This document shows, piece by piece, positions 53,215-62,611 of a stretch of 64,000 bases of DNA; position 1 is the stretch's first letter; each line of letters opens with the position of its first letter. This DNA is from Bathynomus jamesi (taxonomy: Eukaryota; Arthropoda; Malacostraca; Isopoda; Cirolanidae), in NCBI GenBank assembly GCA_023014485.1, contig JAJOZX010002586.1, forward strand, positions 1 to 64,000. The letters run 5' to 3'. The translations under genes and the position numbers were made by a program. The notes under the pieces were generated by a model, which was not told the origin of the DNA, did no database searches, and was given only the letters and a program-made list of their open reading frames with translations.

Positions 53215-56200
53215 TGCAAGCCGCCCAAAGTAGTATAGCCTTCAATATGGACAACTTCACGGTAAATATTGACCATGTATACCGTGTTGCGGGTCATAGT
53301 GCCATACCGTATACTCTTAACCTCAATTCTCAAGCTATTTATAGACGGCATATAAACGTCGATCGTGGTTGCGGCTTTATAGCAGTACTCTTAGCACGTA
53401 TGTTTACTGTACAAAATACACGAACTCAAAAAATTTGGTTGCCTACAGTCGTGGAGCGTGCCCGTAAACTAGCTGTAGACTGTGAACTTGAATTTGACTG
53501 TAATATGGGTCCTGAAGAGCTGAGAAGGGTAGAACAGGAAATGAATGTCCGCATAGTTGTGTTTGGGTTGGATGATCGTCGTAGGACTGTGTATGTTTTT
53601 AAAAGCTGTGTGAGAGATCGTACAAGGCCCCTACTTATTTTAGGATTGTCAGGGACAACGTATCTCCCCATCCGTAATATAAGGTGGCTTTACGCGAGTT
53701 ATGACAAAAGTCGAAAATATGGGAGACATCATGATTTGTGTAAGGGGTGCCTCGAGTTTGCGGATGATATAGTGAGACATTGTAAAGAATGTCACATGGT
53801 ATGTGAGCAGTGTAAAAGCACCAAATGTGAAAGCCGTGTAGTTGAAGCTGAGAAGAGAGACTGTGATGTGTGTAGACGCACATTTTTCAATAATAGCTGT
53901 TTTGATTTCCATAAATCAATTGGCACGTGCAGGAAAATGAGAATCTGTGAATGTGGTATGTTTCACACAATGGATAATTGGGGAAAATTTAAGCACAAGT
54001 GTGACGTAATTCACTGTCCTACATGCCAGGAGGAATATAAGGCGGATGGAGTAAAGCATGTATGTTATATGAAAGATGCTAAGCCTAAAAATAACCCTTG
54101 TATAACTGTATACTACGATATAGAAACATATACGAACGCTGAAACCAAAGAGGTAATTCCACATTTACTTGTGAGCCAGACTATCTGTGATGAGTGTATG
54201 GATATCGAATGTGACGAGTGCCCCAAATGTGGTAAACGGACAAACGTTTTTAAAACGAATGTCAGCGATAGTCCTGTGAAACTATTTGTGTCCTATATTG
54301 TCAAGTTAGCCGACAAGTTCAAAAAAATGACTGTGTATATTCTCGCCCATAACGGGGCAAAGTTTGACACGCAGTTCCTTTATAAGGAGTTGCTTGAACA
54401 CGAATCCTCTGAGATATTTACAGGTGATCCATTGAAAAGAGGCAACAAATTAATACAGATGCAGATAAGAGGCAATGTACAATTTAAAGATACTTTATTA
54501 TTCACACCTTGTAAATTAGCAAAGCTACCCAAGGTGATGGGAGTAGCAGCTGAAGTTTCCAAAGGATACTTCCCTTACACTTTCCTCACCAGCGAGACTT
54601 TAAACTACGTAGGCCCACCACCCCCAAACATTATTTTGACTGTATGGATGAACGTGAAGACTTTGATCGATACTACGACAGTTTTAATGAAAGTAACCCT
54701 TATAATATAGCTGATGAATGTGAGCGTTATTGCGTGAATGATGTGCGCGTGCTTAGAGTATGTTTCCAGGCCTTTAGAAGGATGTACATAGCCCGTTTCA
54801 AATGCGATCCACTGCAAGTCGCAACCACCATCGCATCATTATGTTTTACGGTGTTCAAGAATAACTTCATGCCGAAAGACCCTTAGCCATTATTCACCGA
54901 AACAATCCCCGCAGTTACGGGCACAAGGCTATTTACTGGCTCATACACCTACAGCAACAGACAGGTGTATACATAAAGCACGCCCGCAACACGGGTGAAG
55001 TACCCATTAAGATTAATGGACGTGTTTTTTGGGTTGATGGGTTAAGTGAAAACCGTGTCACTGGTGTGAAGACTGTGTACTCCTTTAACGGTTGCTGGTG
55101 GCATGGATGCCCCCGTCCTGAGTGCGGAATCACCGGAGATATCCACGGTAGGTCTCCTGCCGACTGTCTTGCATCGACCCGCACCCGCGATCAACTTATA
55201 GGATCACAGTTCACTCACAAAGTCTTGTGGGAGCATGAATATGATGCACGGATGGAGACAGACGAGGTGTACCGTGAGGAAATAAAAACGATCAAGCGTT
55301 CAATGGTGCTGGATCCTCTCAAATGTGGTGATAGCTTGTTTGGAGGACGTACAAATCCTTTCAGACTATACTTCCCACCTACGGAGGGCGTGAAGCTCCA
55401 TTACTACGATTTCTGTTCTTTATACCCATACGTGATGAAGAGCAATCCGTACCCCGTGGGCGCTCCTGAGAAACTGGTGGGACCTAGCCTACCCTCCATC
55501 AATGAATTTTCAAAAAATTTGAATGATCGTTACTTTGGGCTCTCTTTCGTAGACGTACTCCCCCACGCAATTTATGGATGCCGATCTTACCTGTCGTTAT
55601 CGACGACAAGCTCATGTTTCCCCTGTGCGTGAAGTGCGCGGAAGAGGATAACGGCGAATGTAACCATATACCCCACCAGCGTAAGATCAGAGGCGTATAT
55701 ACAAGTCCTGAGTTGGCCCTAGCCGTGCGCCATGGTTATAGAATACTGAAGATACATGAGGTGTGGAGGTTTCAGAAGCTACCCAACCTTTTCACACCAT
55801 ATATAAACACCTTTTTGAAGGATAAGGTTGAGGCATCAGGGTATCCGCGAGGAGTTGATACCGAAGATGAAAAGTCTGCCTATATTCAACGTTACCGCGA
55901 CCGCGAAGGTATACAACTTGATCGTGTCCAAATTGTAAAGAATCCTGGCAAGCGCTTTAGTGCAAAGTTGTGTCTAAACAGTCTATGGGGAAAATTTGCG
56001 CAGAATACCGGCAGAGGGAGCATTCATTTGGCACAAAGTTATAGCGATGTCTGGGATTATGCCAATGCCCCCGATAAAGAGGTCATGGAGATCGTAAATG
56101 TAGGTAATACTTACGTAATAAAGTACAACAACACTGAATTTGCCACAGATACCTCAAGGGTTACAAACATACCTGTGGCCAGCTTCACAACAGCCTACGC

Positions 56201-56687
56201 CCGTATAAAACTTTGGGGTCTATTGCATTCTCTTGGGCGGAGAGTATTGTATGCCGATACAGATAGCGTGATATTCACAGAGAGGGAGGGTGAATACATG
56301 CCCACTATTGGGGAGTTCCTCGGCGAGCTCACTGATGAGATCAAGGATGAGTATGGGGACAACGCATACGCCGACTCTTTTGCCTCAACAGGACCTAAGA
56401 CTTATGGGGTACGGGTCAGGGTGGGGGAGGAAATGAAATATATCGTGAAGGCAAAGGGTATTACGCTCAACCATGCGAATCGGGAGGTTGTTAACTTTGA
56501 GTCGTTGAAGGATCTAGTATGTTTGGATGAACAACCTCCCCAACTAATTGTAGGCACCCACAATTTTCGGGCGCAGAAGCTGGGGGGCGTGAAGGAACTT
56601 AGGGGTACGATGGTGTGCCGTAACACCTATAGGAAACGTTACCAGTTACCTGGTACCTATGATACCGTACCCTTTGGATACCAATGA
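53214..56687 (+). pseudogene. Protein-primed DNA polymerase B (Polinton POLB), frame-broken
   Basis: Start ATG 53214. The N-terminal domain (NVDRGCGFIAVLLARMF ... MNVRIVVFGLD) is followed by a Cys-rich zinc region (53730-54060). The exonuclease motifs are YYDIETY (about residue 302), AHNGAKFD (about 385) and RYCVNDVRVL (54726-54755). The polymerase motifs are YYDFCSLYP (A, 55402-55428), KLCLNSLWGKF (B, about 55965), YADTDSV (C, 56250-56270) and KAKGI (56449-56463). Frame breaks fall near 54625, 54885 and 55575; otherwise about 1150 residues, normal size. It copies the element using a protein primer. Confidence 0.93.
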
Positions 56688-56689
56688 TG

Positions 56690-56900
56690 CTTCTAACTAC
56701 ACGTTGTATATAATCGTATCTATTTGTAAATATATATATAATAACTTGATATCTCGTTTATTAAATCGTATTTGTAAATATATATAACTTGAATATCTCG
56801 TTTGTTAAATAAATCATGTTTCAAATAGCGTTTCACTTTCCTTTGTGTGTGTGTGTGTGTGTGTAGGTGAAAGTTCTAAGCTCCGCCCACTGTAAGACCG
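56690..56900 (+). terminator. PolB 3' region with duplicated AATAAA-type signals
   Basis: Two tandem units of TTGTAAATATATATAA...CTTGATATCTCGTTTATTAAAT (about 56715-56812) end in AAATAAATC. A (GT)n run follows at 56843-56864. Likely polyadenylation region of the polymerase transcript. Confidence 0.5.
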
Positions 56901-56994
56901 TGAGTCATGCTACTATCTGGGAATCCCTGCGTGGTCAGTCGACCGCAGTAAGCCCGAGAGATCAGACGTGTATTCAGATCAGACGTGTATTCAA

Positions 56995-57585
56995 ATGGCT
57001 ACCTTTAATATTGCTTGTACAACGTTTACGAAATGGTATTCAGTAAAGTGCCAGGATGTGGTGGATACCGAAAAACTTCCTATTCATCCCTCCTATGCCT
57101 CTTTTAAAAACACATTGGATTGTGCGAAGTTCCAAGATGTACAAATACTCTACGGATGTTCTGGTGAGACCGTTGAAGGCTTTCGTTGAACAGACGATGT
57201 GCTGAAGTATACTGCAGAGCTAAACTTTATAAAGTCTCACATACACCGTGAAGTAAAAGAAACAACGCGTGCAGAAGAGAAGCAGCAGGTATGGCTAATG
57301 AGTCTTGCTGATGGGTGGTGTGACAAGCGGTATTACGTCATGCTACACCATGTCGATTACTCATACCCTACGACTGAAAATGTGAATCTCGTGATCATGG
57401 ACAATCTTAAGTATTTTTATCACTATATTAACGTATATCATGATGAGGTTCGTAGTGAGGTTGTGGCTAGTGCCCTGCGTGAATTTTTAACAGAGTTTAG
57501 AGACGAGTATCGTTTGATGGGCAGAAAGGAAAAATATGAACATATGTTCCTCTCAAATAGTGCGCCGGAGTGTGGAGATGTTTAG
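56995..57585 (+). pseudogene. Polinton right-end gene 'W' with an in-frame UGA
   Basis: The ATG 56995 (MATFNIACTTFTKWYSVKC) opens a single frame to the TAG at 57583, interrupted only by one TGA (57187-57189). About 196 residues: after the TGA come TDDVLKYTAELNFIKSHI, then QQVWLMSLADGWCDKRYYVM and a helical end FLTEFRDEYRLMGRKEKYE. No known domain. Upstream, an 18-bp tandem repeat (AGATCAGACGTGTATTC twice, 56960-56993) and a TCAGTC word (56936) could belong to its promoter. Unknown function; early-type gene by position. Confidence 0.6.
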
Positions 57586-57803
57586 TAAAACATAAAATGT
57601 TCCTAGTTCTTATCCAAACTGTCTGGTGCGTAGGCTGGTAGTGATATTCTTGTACCGGTACAACAATTCGACTCGCGGAACAAGCCCATTCACGTATCAT
57701 CGAGTCAGCCGCCCGTCGAACCATTCCTGCCTACCTGCGTGCCTCACACGGCTCATAGTTATCTCAGAGCTTGAGCCGAGTGGACGTGCGCTCCTCGAAT
57801 ACG
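57586..57803 (+). other. Short interval between right-end genes
   Basis: About 220 bases with overlapping short frames in which no convincing protein is seen. The next small ORF may start within it. Confidence 0.4.
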
Positions 57804-57956
57804 ATGGAACTTCCTTTGAGCAGCATTCTCAACGCCTCGTACGATGTGTCCGTGACGAAATCGTTGTGCGTGTTCAGGCGTAATTCCGGTACCATTAGCT
57901 ATGTACTGGAAACGGAATGTAGACCGACAAACAAACGGGTTTATTTAAGTATCTAG
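57804..57956 (+). CDS. Small Polinton ORF (50 aa), unknown
   Basis: ATG 57804 (MELPLSSILNASYDVSVTKS) to the TAG 57954. It reaches almost to the next start, with 3 bases between stop and ATG, suggesting a tandem small-ORF unit. The frame is open upstream to 57771 with another ATG. No match known to me; it may be the 3' part of a longer gene whose earlier part is disrupted. Confidence 0.4.
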   Translation: MELPLSSILNASYDVSVTKSLCVFRRNSGTISYVLETECRPTNKRVYLSI

Positions 57957-57959
57957 GAG

Positions 57960-58484
57960 ATGAATAGAATCTTTGTGATAGTTGAGAAGTGGAGTGAAGA
58001 TCGTTATAAAATACCTGCTAACGTAGGTACAAGAAGAGAGCAGATTAGTGACGCACCCTCATACGCCGTTGTATGTACGTTGTGTATAAATAACGATCGG
58101 CCGTGCATTGATATACGGCTGATGTGGAAGAATGCTTCTGATAATAACACTCTTATTCCTACGCGAAACCGTTTCATCCTCGACAGAATGTTTGAAATCG
58201 TCGGATTCCGTAAGCTGAAACCTATATTAGACGCGCGTGTTACGGACATGCTTTATTTTGATACAGTACTTGAATACGCCTACACCGCTCTGCTCGATGG
58301 GTTTTCCGAGTGTAGGGCTGGTGAGAATGATCTAGAGCTGGACGTTTATTTAAAAAGTTTAGACTCTTTGAAATACCATGAACTTTGGTACAAAGCAATT
58401 GATCGGTACAAGGCTGAGCTCACCTACACCGTTCACCCTGAAGAACTATTTCTTTATATAACGCCAGTTGTCGTAACGATTTAG
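57960..58484 (+). CDS. Polinton right-end gene 'X' (174 aa), unknown function
   Basis: ATG 57960 (MNRIFVIVEKWSEDRYKIPA), intact to the TAG 58482. A beta-rich N-terminal part is followed by RMFEIVGFRKLKPILDARVTD, YFDTVLEYAYTALLDGF and TVHPEELFLYI. The same gene is a pseudogene at 1-437. Its last 100 bases belong to the TIR (they recur inverted at 44735-44835), so the gene straddles the inner TIR edge. No domain recognised. Confidence 0.65.
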   Translation: MNRIFVIVEKWSEDRYKIPANVGTRREQISDAPSYAVVCTLCINNDRPCIDIRLMWKNASDNNTLIPTRNRFILDRMFEIVGFRKLKPILDARVTDMLYFDTVLEYAYTALLDGFSECRAGENDLELDVYLKSLDSLKYHELWYKAIDRYKAELTYTVHPEELFLYITPVVVTI

Positions 58485-59592
58485 AAGATTATTTCAATTG
58501 CCGCTATGTTGAGTGAGTTCACGATTGAAAAGCTCGAGTCGGTAGAAATAAACCCTCGATTGGAAAAGCGTAATGTAATTGTAAACTCGATTAAGACCGA
58601 GTTTAGTATTTTGAAAAAAAAGTGAATTGTATATATATTTTGCTTGACATTTCTCCTGTACTGATTATACGCATATTTCTATTGATTTGTGTTTATATAT
58701 ATATATTTTGCGTGATATTTCTCCTGTACTGTTATGTACATATTTCTATTGAAGTGTATATTTATTTGAAATGTATATTTTATTTTATATATATCCATAA
58801 TTGTGTGTATATATTTCCTGTACTGTTATATGAATATTCCTCAAATGTATATTATTTTCTATATTTATAATAAACAAAATGATGCAATGTTGTTTTACTT
58901 AATTGTTATGCCTTCTATACCGGCAAATATAATCATACAACGGTATTGCGGTATCTGGCAATATTTAAGCCTTCTAAGCCAACTGGCTGATTAGGAGTCT
59001 ATAATAGTGTATACAATGGTATCTGGCAACTCAGTCTTCGATTAAATGAATACATGGCGCTATCTGGCAACTCAAGCCATTTACAGCCAACTGGCTGATT
59101 AGGCGTATATAATAATAATGTATACAATAATACTGCTAAAAAGAGGTATCTGGCAACTCAAGCCATTTACAGCCAACTCGCTGATTAGGAGTCTATAATA
59201 ATGTATACAATGGTATCTGGCAACTCAAGCCATTTACGCCAACTGGCTGATTAGGAGCCTATAAAACAACGCCTACTCGGCTGAAGTCTTAATGTGCACT
59301 TGGCTCCTGCCAGGTGAACACCTCTCCTCCTCCTTTCTCTCCTCCTTTCTCTCCTCCTTTCTCTCCTCCTTCTTTCTCTTGGGGGATAACGCCGCCTCCA
59401 AGTTTTCCTTGTTGCACCTGCAGCATCCCCCCTTTGGGGGATTTTTTTTCTTTTTTCTTTTTTTTCTTTTTTTTTGCAACCCCCCACCTCCCTTTGCAAC
59501 AACCCCCACCCCCTTTACAACAACCCCACCGCCTTTGCAACATTACATAATAACCTGCAACATTCTTGCACTCTCCCCTTTTGCGGCTATAC

Positions 59593-59596
<4 letters not shown>
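58380..59596. repeat. Polinton right TIR
   Basis: Inverted match to 41960-44835 with internal losses. It contains the end of gene X, the first 20 codons of gene Y (58506-58568) followed by a deletion, AT-rich sequence, three to four tandem units of about 65-70 bp with TATCTGGCAACTCAAGCC and CCAACTGGCTGATTAGGAG (58950-59260), the CTCCTTTCTC run (59325-59380) and the C-rich terminal block ending CTATACTACT. Confidence 0.9.

Positions 59597-59660
<64 letters not shown>
59597..59660. repeat. (TA)n microsatellite at the Polinton insertion site
   Basis: About 60 bases of TA directly at the right terminus; the left terminus also abuts TA-rich sequence (41925-41959). Confidence 0.95.
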
Positions 59661-60288
59661 TATATATATCAGTGTTCGCAACTCACACCTTCATGTAAAC
59701 TTCTTCCCGCGAGCACATCTTACTTGGCTTTTTATCGTGCCTATGACTTACTTGCATTATTTCACTCTTCCATGTACTATTGTACTTGTACCTATTTTGT
59801 CGGTCAAACACATCGAAAACCTCAAAATTTTTTCCATTTCCCATAATATTATATGTCGGCTTTCTTCACTCAACGACAAGAATCTTACTTCTTTATTTTC
59901 ACTTTCAGCAAGATACTTTCACCTTCATCAAAAAACTTGTCACTGTTCTCTTCTGTCTCTCGTTCCCATTTATCCAGAAGCACCACATCATAAAAATAAA
60001 TATTGTAATGATTTTATTGCCTAAATATGATACACCGTATTTACACACTAATACTCATTAATAAATAATTTATCGTGTTTAGTTAAAATTAGTAAGTTAT
60101 TTTAACATAAAACCGTCCAAGTTGTAAACTCATTTGAAATTTTTAAAAGAAAAGCGCGAATTATGGTATCAAAGGTAATAAATGTCAAATTATTTTATAT
60201 TTGTATGTCAAATTATTATTTCATTAAATGTGTCCTATATATTTTTTCTCATAGTAAGTAAAATATTTGTACATTTTATATATATTAT
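59661..60288. other. Spacer without recognised genes
   Basis: About 630 bases, AT-rich. An open frame of some 150 codons crosses it from the TA repeat but has no recognisable homology. Confidence 0.5.
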
Positions 60289-60738
60289 GTTACAGGGAAT
60301 CTGTGTAACTCGGGATTTCATGAAATCCCTAAAATGTTCAGGGACTTCATGTATAGGGTGGCCATTTAAAAAGGAGGACACTGCGTATGTGGCCGTACGT
60401 TAACATATATATATATTATATATGTACGTTAACATATATATATATATATTAACGTACGGCCACATACGCAGTGTCCTCCTTTTTGGAAATTTGGAAATGG
60501 CTACCCTAACGACAGAGTGCTCAAAAGGCGGACTGTCCGCCTAAAGCCGGACGTCTGGCCACCCTATATATGTAACGTGAAGTCGTGATATTTTCGTTAG
60601 TTTTAATGAAAATATCACGACTTAACCTAACCAATTTTCCCGTAGGTTTAACGAAAATATCAAGACTTAACGTTACATGAAATCTCTGAAAATTTTAGGG
60701 ATTTCATGAAATACCTAGTTACACAGATTCCCTGTAAC
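60289..60738. mobile_element. Palindromic element split by a hAT-like MITE
   Basis: Outer arms GTTACAGGGAATCTGTGTAACT (60289) and complement (ending 60738) extend about 60 bp with GGGATTTCATGAAAT. Inside, 60354-60566 is a second element with TAGGGTGGCCA / TGGCCACCCTA ends and a long internal palindrome (AAAAAGGAGGACACTGCG and complement). The flanks TTCATGTA/TATATGTA agree at 6 of 8 bases. Confidence 0.75.
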
Positions 60739-60803
60739 ATATATACATATAACATACTGTATGGTCGGATTATGTTTGTGAAATACGTAAGGGTAGACAG
60801 ATG

Positions 60804-61006
60804 GGATCACTTGGAGATCAGGGCCCCCAGCTTCAATAACCAAATGATATCTTCGTTAAAACTAACGAAAATATCACGACTTAACCTAATCAATCGTCAA
60901 GGGTGTACAGTTGACCTAACCGGGCATTCAATTTAATTTATTATTATATTTAGTACTGTAAAGCAAAAAACAAGAATACATGGGGGTCCTGATCTTCAGG
61001 TGATCT
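60804..61006. mobile_element. 203-bp MITE, third copy
   Basis: Perfect 8-bp duplication GACAGATG (60796-60803, 61007-61014). Ends GGATCACTTGGAGATCAGGG / CCTGATCTTCAGGTGATCT. Interior nearly identical to 3745-3947. Confidence 0.92.
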
Positions 61007-61014
61007 GACAGATG

Positions 61015-61303
61015 TATTGTATTTCCTTAACAAGTTGTTCAAATAATGTCAGTAAATCTTAGTTACTAGTCAGTGCACTATTACTCTATTCATACCAATG
61101 GTCAGATTACTCACGCAAAATATTTGAGGGTAGTCAAATACACTGTTTTTCATTTCGAAGAAGGGTAGTCAGATGATAAGCTAGTAAATTTCAGTTACTA
61201 GTTAAATGCATTAGTAAGATATTGTTAAGAAATTGAGCGACTTTCTTCAGCAGTTTGTGATCTTGTTGACAAGTTTTGTAAAATAACTCCGTTTAACTAA
61301 TAA
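61015..61303. other. Spacer
   Basis: No gene; AT-rich up to the 5' truncation point of the next LINE. Confidence 0.5.
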
Positions 61304-62299
61304 ATGGGTATCGGTGGGGAAGTAGGTAGGTGGATTGAAAACTGGCTGAAGAATAGACGGCAGAGGGTTGTAATTAAAGGGGCTAGTTCGGGCTGGGCCT
61401 CGGTCACTAGTGGGGTTCCTCAAGGTTCCGTTTTGGGGCCGCTGTTGTTTATCATTTACATAAATGATATAGACGGTGGCATCGTCAGTCGGATCGCCAA
61501 ATTCGCTGATGACACCAAGCTTGGGGTCAATGTTGGGACGCCGGAGGCGATCGAGCAACTGCGTGCGGACCTAGGTAGGATAGGAGAGTGGTCCGAAAAA
61601 TGGCAAATGCCGTTTAACTTGGGTAAATGCAAGGTGATGCACATTGGCTACGCCAATCCCAAGTCGGACTACTCGATGTTGGGGAGTAATATCGAGGAAA
61701 CTGATTTGGAAAAGGACTTGGGTGTGCTAATTAGCAGCGACCTTAAGTTTACCAAACAGTGCGTAGAGGTGGAAAAGAAAGCCCAGAAGCTGTTCGGTTA
61801 TATCAGGAGGCAATTTCAGTTTCGGAACAAGGAGATTGTGCTCTCACTGTACAATTCCCTTGTTCGGCCGCACCTGGAGTATGCTGTGCAGTTCTGGTCG
61901 CCCACCCTCAGGAAAGATATTGAGAGGCTGGAGCGAGTGCAGGCGAGGGCCACAAAGTTAATCCCTTCCGTTAGGCATATGGGCTACAATCGATGCTTAC
62001 GCGCCCTGAACTTGTTTTCGCTGGGAACTCGGAGGCTGCGCGGTCAACTGATCGAGGTTTTCAAGCTCTTACGCGGGTTTAACGATGTCGATTTTAGAAG
62101 CATGTTTAGTTTAAATGATAACCCAACTCGCAACAATGGTTGGAAGTTGGATTTGAAACGGTTTAGGACTAGTGTGTGTGGGAATTATTTTACGTATAAG
62201 ATCTGTGACACATGGAAGAGTTTACCTTCAGAAGTTGTGAACAGTTCCTCTGTGGATCATTTCAAGAAAAGGTTAGACCAAATCTTGCACACTATATGA
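61304..62299 (+). CDS. CR1-like LINE ORF2, C-terminal 331 aa (LINE C, 5'-truncated)
   Basis: Intact frame beginning at a truncation (stop codons directly upstream) and ending at the natural TGA. It covers the RT palm: GVPQGSVLGPLLFIIYINDI, then the catalytic pair in KFADDTKLGV, the thumb (MPFNLGKCKVMHIGY, DLGVLISSDLKF), YNSLVRPHLEYAVQFWSP, and the C-terminal block LRGQLIEVFKLLRGF ... CDTWKSLPSEVVN. The 5' half of RT and the endonuclease are missing. It is the best-preserved member of this family here. The 3' UTR is short and ends in CTTGTAACTC repeats (62382-62403). Confidence 0.9.
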   Translation: MGIGGEVGRWIENWLKNRRQRVVIKGASSGWASVTSGVPQGSVLGPLLFIIYINDIDGGIVSRIAKFADDTKLGVNVGTPEAIEQLRADLGRIGEWSEKWQMPFNLGKCKVMHIGYANPKSDYSMLGSNIEETDLEKDLGVLISSDLKFTKQCVEVEKKAQKLFGYIRRQFQFRNKEIVLSLYNSLVRPHLEYAVQFWSPTLRKDIERLERVQARATKLIPSVRHMGYNRCLRALNLFSLGTRRLRGQLIEVFKLLRGFNDVDFRSMFSLNDNPTRNNGWKLDLKRFRTSVCGNYFTYKICDTWKSLPSEVVNSSSVDHFKKRLDQILHTI

Positions 62300-62402
62300 G
62301 TGTGTAGAAAATTTTCCGTGGCACCCGTTGCCATTGGTACCTCCTCGGTATGGGCCGCAAGGCCTTTTGAGGTACTTTTTTTCCTTGTAACTCCTTGTAA
62401 CT

Positions 62403-62611
62403 TTCTCTCTCTCTCTCTCTCTCTCTCTCGCCCACTCTCTCTCTTTCTCTCTTTCTCTCTCTCTCTCGCCCTCTCTCTCTCTCTCTTTCTCTCGCCCTCT
62501 TCACCCCCCCCCCTTTTTTATATACTGGTCAGAACGTTTTTGATAGTTTTCATTGCTAGAACGCTTTATCTTATTCAGAGTATTCAGGAAAAAAAAAAAA
62601 AGAGAGAAAAT
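62403..62611 (+). repeat. (CT)n-rich 5' leader of the next LINE copy
   Basis: CTCTCT with CTTTCT and CTCGCC variants (62403-62500), then C/T runs and an A-rich GAAAAAAAAAAAAAGAGAG stretch directly before the ORF1 ATG. The exact junction between the two LINE copies lies in or next to the CT run. Confidence 0.7.

Larger units (their letters stand above)
41960..59596. mobile_element. Polinton/Maverick (virus-like self-synthesising transposon), near complete
   Basis: Its termini are AGTAGTATAGCCGCAAAAGG at 41960 and the exact reverse complement at 59577-59596. It has long inverted repeats, a length of 17.6 kb, and the hallmark genes: protein-primed DNA polymerase B, retroviral-type integrase with chromodomain, A32-like ATPase, adenain-like protease and capsid proteins. 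Morphogenesis genes are on the minus strand; polymerase and small early-type genes are on the plus strand. The insertion is in (TA)n, so the 6-bp target duplication is masked (TTATAT/ATATAT). Most genes carry single-base frame breaks. Related animal elements form virions (adintoviruses). Confidence 0.95.

Noticed and set aside
2861..60000. CRISPR-like arrays among the tandem repeats
   Set aside because: The repeats are microsatellites, TIR subunits or direct duplications without regular unique spacers, and the DNA is eukaryotic.
59566..60024. 152-codon open frame crossing the (TA)n tract
   Set aside because: The first third is Ile-Tyr repeat from TA dinucleotides and the rest has no recognisable protein features.
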